Part shown: positions 7,982 to 16,082 of the stretch, piece by piece
How positions within the stretch are numbered: position 1 is the first letter of the stretch
Layout: each line of letters begins with the position of its first letter
From: Bacteroidota bacterium
GTDB taxonomy: Bacteria; Bacteroidota; Ignavibacteria; Kapaibacteriales; UBA2268
DNA: 46,802 nt
Reading direction: 5' to 3'
Assembly: GCA_024278075.1 (NCBI GenBank)
Contig: JAJRTW010000107.1
Span: 1-46,802 of the forward strand
The notes under the pieces: generated by a model
Databases searched by the model: none
Told to the model about the DNA's origin: nothing
What the model saw: the letters and a program-made list of their open reading frames with translations, nothing else
Position numbers and translations under genes: made by a program

Positions 7982-9169
7982 CTAAAGGCTCAATATCGGG
8001 ACTATCGACTTCTGTACCTCGCCGGAGGGCTGCACGTCGCCAACATCATTAATATATACATCAATTTCCGTCCGGTAGCCCACGTTTTTCTCCGGAATGT
8101 AAATTCCGGGTTCGATGGAGAAGCAAGTCCCTTTGATTAGCGCCCTGTCGTCCCTTGTTTCCAGGTTGTCGATATGAACGCCCGTCCCATGGACTTCAAC
8201 GCCAATATTATGACCGGTCCTATGGATAAAATACTCACCATATCCGGCATCGTTAACCACTTTTCTGCTGGCATCATCCACATCACACCCACGCACAATC
8301 ATGTCCCGTGCAAAACTCTTTTTGACAAGCCTGACAGCCGCATCTCTTGCTTTGCAGCAAATCTGGAATATTTCCTCATGTTTTGCCGGTACTTTTTCGC
8401 CCACATAGCCCATCCATGTAATATCGGCATAAATACTACCGAAGGCTTTCTTCTTGGCCCATACATCAATAAGAACCACATCACCCTTATTAATAAAATA
8501 GCTATTTTCCGGATTTGGTGTGAAATGCGGGTCGGCATTATGGCCATTAATGGAAACAATAGGCCCCATGTCCCAAATCAGCTGATTTTTATACATAAAA
8601 TCTATCATTACCTGCTGAATTTCAAATTCCTTGGGCCTATCGCCGGCTTTTATCCTTGTGGCAATCTTTTTAAAAGCAATATCCTTTGCCTTGCTGACAA
8701 GTTTATAAGCATCTATATGGCTATTGATTTCACGAGTGGATAATCGTGATTCGAATCGGGTAATCAGATTGGCACTGGTAATAATCTCTATCCCAAGGCT
8801 GCGGATATACTCGGCTGTGCCGGCATCGACAATAGAAACATAAGGGATGGCATTGTTGGGCGAGTACTGCATAGCAATACGCTTATAGCCGCGGAGGGTA
8901 TTCTTGATGTGATCGTTGAGTTGCTGCCAGGGAAGATAAATCAATTTACTGCCGGGCAGGTGGTCCAGATTGTCCGGTTCCATCTTATGGCAGATCTTAA
9001 TTGGCGTGTCATCGGCAGGAATAAAATAAAGCCACCTGCGCGAAAATATCTTATTCTCGTCCAGCCCAAGAATCCTAACGGCACTCTGGTCGCGGCTATG
9101 AAAATCGTAAAACAGCCAGCCTTCAATATTTGATCTTTTTAATTCCTCCTGAATTTTCTTAATTTCCAT
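7982..9169 (-). CDS. Xaa-Pro aminopeptidase-like M24 metallopeptidase
   Basis: The product from the ATG at 9169 is 395 residues; a TTG at 9184 would add five. The N-terminal half is a creatinase/prolidase N-domain. The C-terminal half has the M24 pita-bread metal ligands: Asp in VVLIDVW and YADITWMG, His in HRTGHNIGVEVH, Glu in SIEPGIYIP and Glu in RTEIDVYI. The family removes N-terminal residues next to proline or cleaves X-Pro dipeptides. No signal peptide is seen, so it is cytoplasmic. It is divergent from aroC with a 269-bp AT-rich gap that should hold both promoters. The substrate (aminopeptidase P or dipeptidase) cannot be settled from sequence alone. Confidence 0.88.
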   Translation of the reverse strand: MEIKKIQEELKRSNIEGWLFYDFHSRDQSAVRILGLDENKIFSRRWLYFIPADDTPIKICHKMEPDNLDHLPGSKLIYLPWQQLNDHIKNTLRGYKRIAMQYSPNNAIPYVSIVDAGTAEYIRSLGIEIITSANLITRFESRLSTREINSHIDAYKLVSKAKDIAFKKIATRIKAGDRPKEFEIQQVMIDFMYKNQLIWDMGPIVSINGHNADPHFTPNPENSYFINKGDVVLIDVWAKKKAFGSIYADITWMGYVGEKVPAKHEEIFQICCKARDAAVRLVKKSFARDMIVRGCDVDDASRKVVNDAGYGEYFIHRTGHNIGVEVHGTGVHIDNLETRDDRALIKGTCFSIEPGIYIPEKNVGYRTEIDVYINDVGDVQPSGEVQKSIVPILSL

Positions 9170-9438
9170 GAATATCCAAAGCAAATTAATAATGTGTGTA
9201 GGGATTAAAAGAATTAATTGTTATTCAACTTAAGAAAAAAATGAATAATTAAAAAATTATAATATTTATTTTGTCCCCAAATCGGATTATAAGTGTAAGG
9301 TTTGGGAGTAGTTTTTCAGAATCTCCCGGGCAGATCGGGATTAGGAAACTCTAATAATATTTTTTTCCTCTTTGAATAGGGTTTTAATAAATGATAGCTA
9401 ACATTCTTTCTCAATATAATAACTAATAACTTAAAGAT

Positions 9439-10452
9439 ATGAACTCTTTCGGCAGATTATTCAGACTCAGCATAGTCGGTGAATCCCATTCCGGCAGTGT
9501 TGGAATTATTATCGACGGCTGCCCGCCGGGAATTGCACTGATTGACAAAGATTTCGATGCAGACTTATCGAGACGAAAAAGCGGCCCGATAGGCACAAGC
9601 GCAAGGATGGAAACAGATTTGCCTGTGATTAAGAACGGTGTGCTTAATTCAACAACTACGGGGGCGCCATTATATATCGAATTCCAAAATTCTGATAAAA
9701 GGCCAGATGATTATGACAATATAAAGCATACTCCCCGCCCCGGCCATGCCGATTTCACCGCCTATAAAAAATATTCCGGCTTTAATGATTATCGCGGCGG
9801 CGGGCATTTCTCCGGCAGATTGACAGTTGGAATAGTTGCTGCCGGAGTGGTAGCTAAAAAAATCATGCCGGGCATTGAATTCACTACCAAACTTATCGAG
9901 GCCGGCGGCTTTAACGACATTGACAAAAACGACATTGACAAAAACGACATTGACAAAACAGTAGAAAGTGCAATCCGGGCTAACGACTCCATTGGCGGGA
10001 TTATAGAATGCAGGGTGGTTAATATACCGGCTGGCTTGGGCGAGCCGTATTTCGATAGCATTGAATCCGCGCTGGCTCATGCTGTGTTCTCTATACCGGG
10101 GATTAAAGGGATTGAGTTCGGAGCCGGTTTCGCGGCAGCAACAATGACCGGCAGCCAGCATAATGACTCTATCATTGACGCTGACGGCAGCACTTCAACC
10201 AATAATTCCGGCGGTATTAACGGCGGTATCTCTAATGGCAATGAGCTGGTATTCCGGGTGGCAGTCAAGCCGGCTTCGAGTATCCCGCAGCAGCAAGGCA
10301 CCATCGACTTAAGAACCGGCAATAGGGTTAATATCGAAATTACAGGCCGTCATGATGCTTGCTTTGCTTTGCGTGTGCCGGTAATAGTTGAGGCGGCTGC
10401 GGCGATTGTACTGGCCGACTTCCAATTAATTCGGAATGCTTATTTGGCTTAG
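9439..10452 (+). CDS. aroC: Chorismate synthase
   Basis: The 337-residue protein catalyses the last step of the shikimate pathway (EPSP to chorismate) and needs reduced FMN. Diagnostic stretches include GRLFRLSIVGESHSGSVG at the N terminus, RPGHADFTAYKKY and GGGHFSGRLTVG in the middle, the PASSIPQQQGTIDL segment, and GRHDACFALRVPVIVEAA near the end. Residues 159-173 (NDIDK three times) come from a 15-bp tandem repeat and sit in a variable loop after KLIEAGGF. A second Gly/Ser/Asn-rich stretch, STNNSGGINGGISNGNE, precedes the C-terminal domain. It appears to be a single-gene transcription unit. Confidence 0.96.
   Translation: MNSFGRLFRLSIVGESHSGSVGIIIDGCPPGIALIDKDFDADLSRRKSGPIGTSARMETDLPVIKNGVLNSTTTGAPLYIEFQNSDKRPDDYDNIKHTPRPGHADFTAYKKYSGFNDYRGGGHFSGRLTVGIVAAGVVAKKIMPGIEFTTKLIEAGGFNDIDKNDIDKNDIDKTVESAIRANDSIGGIIECRVVNIPAGLGEPYFDSIESALAHAVFSIPGIKGIEFGAGFAAATMTGSQHNDSIIDADGSTSTNNSGGINGGISNGNELVFRVAVKPASSIPQQQGTIDLRTGNRVNIEITGRHDACFALRVPVIVEAAAAIVLADFQLIRNAYLA
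9913..9957 (+). repeat. 15-bp in-frame tandem repeat in aroC (3 units)
   Basis: AACGACATTGACAAA is repeated three times and encodes NDIDK NDIDK NDIDK. The length is a multiple of three, so the frame survives. The added residues are acidic/basic and likely surface-exposed. Confidence 0.95.
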
Positions 10453-10635
10453 TTATATAGGAAAGCATTGCTTCAATTTAAGCATCGGCAACAAATGAAA
10501 TTGAATATTAAATAGCAATTAAAAACAAAACATTTATTATTTCGTACATAATTACAGAATTAATATCTTAAGTGAAATATCTTATTGCTTCCTATTTAGT
10601 ATGTACAACACACACGGAGGGAAATAACCCGGAAT

Positions 10636-11679
10636 ATGGAAATAATTATCCTACTGCTTTTATTATTAACAGGCTCGTACAGCGCCTTTCTCTCAGCTGT
10701 TTTGTCTTCGTTGTCTCAGGATCGATTGAATGAAATTATTCTTGATGACGCAAAGAGGAACAGAACTTTGCACAATTTAAAGCTGCATTTCGAAGAAACC
10801 CACACCTCATTTAATATATTCGAAATGTTCTTTTATACAATAGCGGCCGTTGCCACCGGCTCCATTGTCCACGATATGTCCAACAGTTCAGTATACCTGG
10901 TATTATCCATACTGGCCTTCTTCCTAATAACAATTGTCATTCGCAGTTTTATTTATTCCCTCGGCATACGATTTGCCGATGGATTGGCTGTGAAGCTAAC
11001 CCCTTCGATGACATTTATTAATACTATTTGCAGGCCATTGACTTATGTGCGAAAAAGCCTCTATACAACAATTGGCGGCAATAGCGGCGAAGACGTATCG
11101 AGAGACGAAATCGCAGCTCTTGTCGATTCGGCACGCGAGGAAGGCTCGCTGGATGCCGACGAACACAGGATATTCAAAAACATCATTCATTTCAGCAACG
11201 TATACGTCTCCGATGTAATGACACCCAGGACCGTAATATTCAGCTGCAACGCAGACAAAACCGTTGACGAGGCAGCCCACCTGCCGGAGCTTAAAATGTA
11301 CTCGCGGTTCCCGATTTGGGAAGGCGAATCTCTCGACGATGGCGTTATTGGGTACGTGATGTCCAGAGATATTCTCCTGGCAGCCCTTGAAGGGAAAACA
11401 ACCCGGCAGCTGCGACAACTCTCCCGCGAAGTATATATCATACCTGAAAATGCCGAACTTGACAATGCACTTGACCAATTCCTGGAGCGCCGCCAGCACT
11501 TGTTCATTGCAGTGGATGAATATGGCGGAGTGGAAGGATTAATCACTATGGAGGATGTTCTGGAAACTATTCTCGGCGTGGAGATAGTGGATGAAGCCGA
11601 TAAGGTTATCGACCTGAGGGAGCTTGCTAATAAACGCAGGGATGAAAGGATTGCCCGCCTCGGCACCCTGGGGAAGTAG
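10636..11679 (+). CDS. CNNM-domain / CBS-pair membrane protein (hemolysin C/CorC-like family)
   Basis: The 347-residue protein starts with a transmembrane helix (MEIIILLLLLLTGSYSAF) typical of the DUF21/CNNM domain, with further membrane segments at about 55-75 and 80-115. Two CBS motifs follow: one from VSDVMTPRTVIF and one ending in DEYGGVEGLITMEDVLETILG. The family is linked to Mg/Co efflux or tolerance; the old name hemolysin is not supported functionally. The C-terminal CorC_HlyC domain of longer homologues is absent, and the protein ends about 30 residues after the second CBS domain. A GGAGGG at 10616-10621 lies rather far (14 nt) from the ATG. Confidence 0.85.
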   Translation: MEIIILLLLLLTGSYSAFLSAVLSSLSQDRLNEIILDDAKRNRTLHNLKLHFEETHTSFNIFEMFFYTIAAVATGSIVHDMSNSSVYLVLSILAFFLITIVIRSFIYSLGIRFADGLAVKLTPSMTFINTICRPLTYVRKSLYTTIGGNSGEDVSRDEIAALVDSAREEGSLDADEHRIFKNIIHFSNVYVSDVMTPRTVIFSCNADKTVDEAAHLPELKMYSRFPIWEGESLDDGVIGYVMSRDILLAALEGKTTRQLRQLSREVYIIPENAELDNALDQFLERRQHLFIAVDEYGGVEGLITMEDVLETILGVEIVDEADKVIDLRELANKRRDERIARLGTLGK

Positions 11680-11689
11680 GGGTTTAGGA

Positions 11690-11717
11690 AATTAAGAATT
11701 AAGAATTAAGAATTAAG
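11690..11717. repeat. 7-bp tandem repeat AATTAAG (4 units)
   Basis: Four perfect units follow the stop of the CNNM gene and precede tRNA-Pro. They are non-coding. Confidence 0.85.
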
Positions 11718-11816
11718 GGGTCGTAGGAGTTTAGGGAGTAAGGTATTGGACATCTCTACAATTTATTATTCTCTTGTTTATAATAATAAAACTCCATAAA
11801 TTTGTTATTCTTTCAT

Positions 11817-11891
11817 CGGGGCGTAGCGCAGCCCGGTTAGCGCGTCTGGTTTGGGACCAGAAGGCCGGAGGTTCGAATCCTCTCGCCCCGA
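11817..11891 (+). tRNA. tRNA-Pro (anticodon UGG)
   Basis: The acceptor arms CGGGGCG and CGCCCCG pair perfectly and are followed by discriminator A. The anticodon stem TCTGG/CCAGA encloses the loop TTTGGGA, giving anticodon TGG for proline CCN codons. The T arm has GGAGG-TTCGAAT-CCTCT. CCA is not encoded. It stands alone between the CNNM gene and the repeat-rich region upstream of ileS. Confidence 0.96.
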
Positions 11892-12123
11892 CAACTATGG
11901 GGTTGTTTGAAACAGCATGATACAGGTTCGGAAATCATAATTATCCTAATATTATTATCTTCGACATATCTGGCTATGCTTTTTTATGCAGCCCCTAATC
12001 TATTAGTGCTAAATAATCATTAGTACCTAATCTGCTTTAATTTCAATGTCAAGGAAGGTGTTTCATCCGACGTGGAGGGACTGATACATAACTTCGTAAC
12101 AATTGATTTAGTATAGTTTTGTT

Positions 12124-12202
12124 GAACAAGAAGTTGCAACACCTTGTTCTAAACTTGTTGGCAGCAGTTTGGTATGAAGCATTTCGTCAGTTGTAACAAC
12201 TG
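12124..12202. repeat. Palindromic repeat (GTTGTAACAAC type)
   Basis: It contains GAACAAG...CTTGTTC (12124-12149) and the palindrome CAGTTGTAACAACTG (12188-12202). A related arrangement occurs at 23511-23582 between rpsK and rpsM. The surrounding interval 11892-12228 has no open reading frame worth reporting and no recognised RNA. Confidence 0.7.
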
Positions 12203-12228
12203 GCTGAACAGGTTTTTATATTATATCT

Positions 12229-12494
12229 CAGTAGTGTCCGGTTAAAAAGCAGTGAATAATTGGTAATCACAGTTATAGCCTTTATTTTGCCCTATATAAC
12301 GCTGGTTTAGATACAATTTCGTATCATAGCAATTATTATAATATTACTTGTCATTCCGGACCCCGTCCGGAATCCATCTTAAATATAGCCACATAGTACG
12401 TAAATACTGGATTCTGAAATGAGTTCCGCAATGACAAATCATAATTATTAGGTATAAATTAGGAACGTCTCTCTTTTTTAACCGGACACTACTG
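12229..12494. mobile_element. MITE-like element (266 bp) with perfect 9-bp target duplication, copy 1
   Basis: The left terminus CAGTAGTGTCCGGTTAAAAA (12229-12248) is matched base for base by its inverse at 12475-12494. ATTATATCT flanks both sides exactly (12220-12228 and 12495-12503), the signature of a transposition event with a 9-bp staggered cut. The interior has a second inverted core (GTCATTCCGGA...GCAATGACAA) and no gene, so it must be mobilised in trans. It lies just upstream of ileS and may carry or disrupt its promoter. Confidence 0.95.
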
Positions 12495-12579
12495 ATTATA
12501 TCTATGACTTGAATATTACAGAAAAAAATGATAATATTACACGTTGGTTTTTGCAATAACTATTCGGACAATAACGAGA

Positions 12580-15500
12580 ATGTTTAAGCCTCTGCCAGAT
12601 AAATTCAAATATCCCAAATTGGAAAATGACATCCTGAAATATTGGGACGAAAATGATATATTCTCTAAATCGATGGATATTCGTAAGGGTAACGACGAGT
12701 ATACTTTCTATGAAGGGCCGCCAACGGTAAATGGCAAACCCGGCCTTCATCACCTTATGGCCAGAACTATCAAAGATACTTTCTGCCGCTACAAAACCAT
12801 GCGTGGCTTCTATGTGCGGCGCCAGGCCGGCTGGGATACTCACGGATTGCCCGTCGAAATAGCCATCGAACGTGAATTGGGGCTCAAAGACAAGAACGAT
12901 ATCGAAAGCTATGGTATCGATAAATTTAATAAATATTGCAAAAAATCGGTTTACGAAAATATTGAATCCGACCTCGGATGGCGGTCGCTGACCAGTCGTA
13001 TGGGCTATTGGGTAGACCTGGACTCGGCCTATATTACCTGCACCAACGACTATATCGAATCGGTTTGGTGGGCTTTGAAGCAATTCTTCGACAAGGGGCT
13101 TATCTATAAGGGATTCAAGGTAGTGCCGCAGTCGCCGACAATCGAAACACCGCTGAGCACCCACGAACTATCGCTCGGCTATAAAGACGTCCGCGACCCG
13201 AATTGCTACCTTAAATTGAAAATTGTCAAATCCCCAATCAAGCTAATAGAGGATGCACACATCGTCGTATGGACCACAACCCCATGGACGCTGTTCGCAA
13301 ATGTGGCCCTGGCCGTTGGCGAAGATATTGATTATGTGCTAATAAAAAACACAAGAGAACGCAAGAGGAAATCAGGCGGGAATGAAATAAAAATTGACAA
13401 AACAGTCGATAAGTTGGTGATTGCAAAAGCAAGGCTCGAGGCATTGGACGGTGAATATGAGATAATCGAAGAGTTCAAAGGGGCGGATATCGTAGGCACT
13501 GAGTATGAACAAATCCTGCCTTATGCCAAGATAGGCCGCGATAAATATCCTAATGCGCTAACGGTTCTGGCCGGTGATTTCGTATCGACCGAAGACGGCA
13601 GCGGCATTGTACACATGGCTCCGGCTTTTGGCGAAGACGATTACCAAATGTCGAGGACCCACAATCTTCCGTTCCTGCAACCGGTCACGCCAAACGGCCA
13701 TTTCACCGATGATATGGGGCCATTCGCCGGAAAGGCAATCAAGACGTTTACTTACGAAAACCATACCGAAGAGGGAGCCGACAAAGAGATAATTATCGAA
13801 CTTAAGAAAGCGGGCAAAATATACCGCACGGCAAATGATTATCTCCACAGCTATCCGCATTGCTGGCGCACGGGCAACCCCATAATGTACTATGCCAGGG
13901 ATTCGTGGTTTATTAAATCGCCCGAATACAAACAAACGATGATCGATATTAACAAGCAGATAAACTGGCAGCCGCCCGAAATTGGCTCCGGCAGGTTTGG
14001 CAACTGGTTAGAGGAAGTTAAGGAATGGTCGCTGTCCCGGGACCGATTCTGGGGGACTCCGCTGCCTATCTGGGTTAATGAAGAAAATAAAAAAGATATA
14101 TTTGCGATTGGTTCGATTGAAGAGCTCCGGCAGGGGCTGTATGAAAATGAAGACGGTTCGCTGGTGGCTGTGGATGATTGCGGTGAAGAGATTGACCTGC
14201 ACCGCCCGTTTGTGGATAATGTCATATTTATCAAAAACGGGAAAAAATACCGCAGGGTCCACGAGGTAATTGATGTTTGGTTTGATTCCGGCTCGATGCC
14301 TTTTGCACAGATGCACTATCCGTTCGAGAATAAAGAATTATTCGACAAATCCTTCCCGGGCGATTTCATTGCCGAAGGCATAGACCAAACGCGCGGCTGG
14401 TTCTACACCTTGCATAATATCGCATCGGCACTGTTCAACAAGCCTGCATACAAGAATATCATAGTTAACGAGCTTATCCTCGACAAGGACGGCGTTAAAA
14501 TGTCGAAATCCAAGGGGAATACTATCGACCCGTTTCAAATAATGGAACGCCACGGAGCCGATGCCGTACGGTGGTATTTATATGTTAATAATCCGCCGTG
14601 GAAAGCAACATTGTTCAACGAAGATTTCCTTGTAAGGACTGTTCTATCTGACTTCTTCAGGTCGCTAACCAATACCTACGCCTTCTTCTCCCTCTATGCT
14701 AATATCGACGAGTTCACCGGCAGCGAGCCGGAAATTCCGATTGAGAAACGCCCCGAGATTGACCTTTGGATATTGTCGAGAATTAATTCTCTGCTCAAGG
14801 AATACATCTTGCTAATGGATGAATATGAACCGACAAGGGCCTTCAGGGCTGTCCAGAGTTTTACTATCTACGAGCTGTCCAACTGGTATATCAGGCGCAA
14901 CCGCCGAAGGTTCTGGAAGGGCGAAAAGGATGAAGAAAAAATAGCTGCCTATCAAACCCTGCGAGAAGTGTTGCTTAAGGTAGCCGCCATGATTTCCCCG
15001 GCCGCACCCTTTCTTTCGGAGGTGCTCTACCAGCGGCTAAGGCATGAATCCGACAGCGAATCTATCCATTTAATGTCAATGCCCGAGCCGGACAAAGGCC
15101 TGATTAGCCGCAAACTTGAGCGTAAAATGGCTCTGGCGCAGCAGGTTGTTACCATAGTCCGGTCGCTGAGGGAGAAAGCAAAAATTCGTGTCCGCCAGCC
15201 TTTGTCGCGGATATTAGTGCCGGTATTGTCGAAGAAAAATAGAAAGGATATTAAGTCTGTCAGAAAAATTATTCTCGAAGAATTGAACATCAAAAAGATA
15301 GAATTTGTAAGCGAGGAAACCGAAAAAGTTGTAAATAGAAAAGCCAAGCCCAATTTCAAAATTATTGGTAAAAAATATGGCAAGAATACCCAGGTGGTTG
15401 CAAGTGCTATCCGCGGGCTTAGCAATGAGCAAATTCTTGAGATTGAAAGATCCGGTTCTATCCCATTAAGCCTCGATGGCGATTACGACGTTATTATTGC

Positions 15501-15861
15501 TATCGAAGATATAGAAATGGCTAGCGAAGAAATTGAAGGATGGACTGTGGCAACTGATAATGGAGTGACCGTGGCCCTTGATACAACGCTGAATCAGGAA
15601 TTGATTAACGAGGGAATTGCAAGAGAATTCGTCAATAGAATTCAAAACCTCAGGAAGGATTCGGGATTTGAAGTCACCGACAGGATTAATATTTTTTACT
15701 CCGGGCCGCCGGAGGTGGTTAATGCCGTAGATGCCATGGCCGGCTATATAAAAAATGAAACATTAGCCGATTCGATTGACCCATCATATCCGATGACAGA
15801 TAAAATTATGGTGGACTTGTTGGACTATAAAGTAGAAATTAGTATTTTAAAGCATAATTGA
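12580..15861 (+). CDS. ileS: Isoleucine--tRNA ligase
   Basis: The ATG at 12580 gives 1093 residues beginning MFKPLPDKFKYPKLE; a TTG at 12544 would add an unconvincing 12. It is a class I synthetase: the HIGH-equivalent is in PPTVNGKPGLHHLMA (about 47-61) and KMSKS is at residues 640-644. The GWDTHGLPVE and GIDQTRGWFYT stretches and the editing domain (VVWTTTPWTL) identify IleS. The length and the DYDVIIAIEDIEMASEE-type C terminus match the long FCB/eukaryote-like IleS form that lacks the zinc ribbon of short bacterial IleS and is generally less sensitive to mupirocin; that last point is family knowledge, not tested here. Confidence 0.96.
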   Translation: MFKPLPDKFKYPKLENDILKYWDENDIFSKSMDIRKGNDEYTFYEGPPTVNGKPGLHHLMARTIKDTFCRYKTMRGFYVRRQAGWDTHGLPVEIAIERELGLKDKNDIESYGIDKFNKYCKKSVYENIESDLGWRSLTSRMGYWVDLDSAYITCTNDYIESVWWALKQFFDKGLIYKGFKVVPQSPTIETPLSTHELSLGYKDVRDPNCYLKLKIVKSPIKLIEDAHIVVWTTTPWTLFANVALAVGEDIDYVLIKNTRERKRKSGGNEIKIDKTVDKLVIAKARLEALDGEYEIIEEFKGADIVGTEYEQILPYAKIGRDKYPNALTVLAGDFVSTEDGSGIVHMAPAFGEDDYQMSRTHNLPFLQPVTPNGHFTDDMGPFAGKAIKTFTYENHTEEGADKEIIIELKKAGKIYRTANDYLHSYPHCWRTGNPIMYYARDSWFIKSPEYKQTMIDINKQINWQPPEIGSGRFGNWLEEVKEWSLSRDRFWGTPLPIWVNEENKKDIFAIGSIEELRQGLYENEDGSLVAVDDCGEEIDLHRPFVDNVIFIKNGKKYRRVHEVIDVWFDSGSMPFAQMHYPFENKELFDKSFPGDFIAEGIDQTRGWFYTLHNIASALFNKPAYKNIIVNELILDKDGVKMSKSKGNTIDPFQIMERHGADAVRWYLYVNNPPWKATLFNEDFLVRTVLSDFFRSLTNTYAFFSLYANIDEFTGSEPEIPIEKRPEIDLWILSRINSLLKEYILLMDEYEPTRAFRAVQSFTIYELSNWYIRRNRRRFWKGEKDEEKIAAYQTLREVLLKVAAMISPAAPFLSEVLYQRLRHESDSESIHLMSMPEPDKGLISRKLERKMALAQQVVTIVRSLREKAKIRVRQPLSRILVPVLSKKNRKDIKSVRKIILEELNIKKIEFVSEETEKVVNRKAKPNFKIIGKKYGKNTQVVASAIRGLSNEQILEIERSGSIPLSLDGDYDVIIAIEDIEMASEEIEGWTVATDNGVTVALDTTLNQELINEGIAREFVNRIQNLRKDSGFEVTDRINIFYSGPPEVVNAVDAMAGYIKNETLADSIDPSYPMTDKIMVDLLDYKVEISILKHN

Positions 15862-16082
15862 ATTAACTAATTTCATGTTAAAATCATCACTGTTTTAATA
15901 TTTTCATTTATATTTTAGTAAAAAATTAGTATTTTATCTAAATTATTAAAGCTATTAAATGACAACAGGCTTTAAGTTGTTTATTTTTTATTGCTTACAT
16001 AGTTCTATTCGAGATTATTTATTCTGATTTCATTTCTATTAAATTTGAATAACAATATAAACTTAATATATTAGGGTTTAAT

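Noticed and set aside
9170-9438. Promoters in the divergent M24 peptidase-aroC gap
   Set aside because: The gap must contain them, but I find no TTTG...TAnnTTTG or TTGACA/TATAAT pair with good spacing.
12229-12494. Possible insertion sequence with transposase
   Set aside because: At 266 bp with no open frame it cannot encode a transposase; it is reported as non-autonomous.
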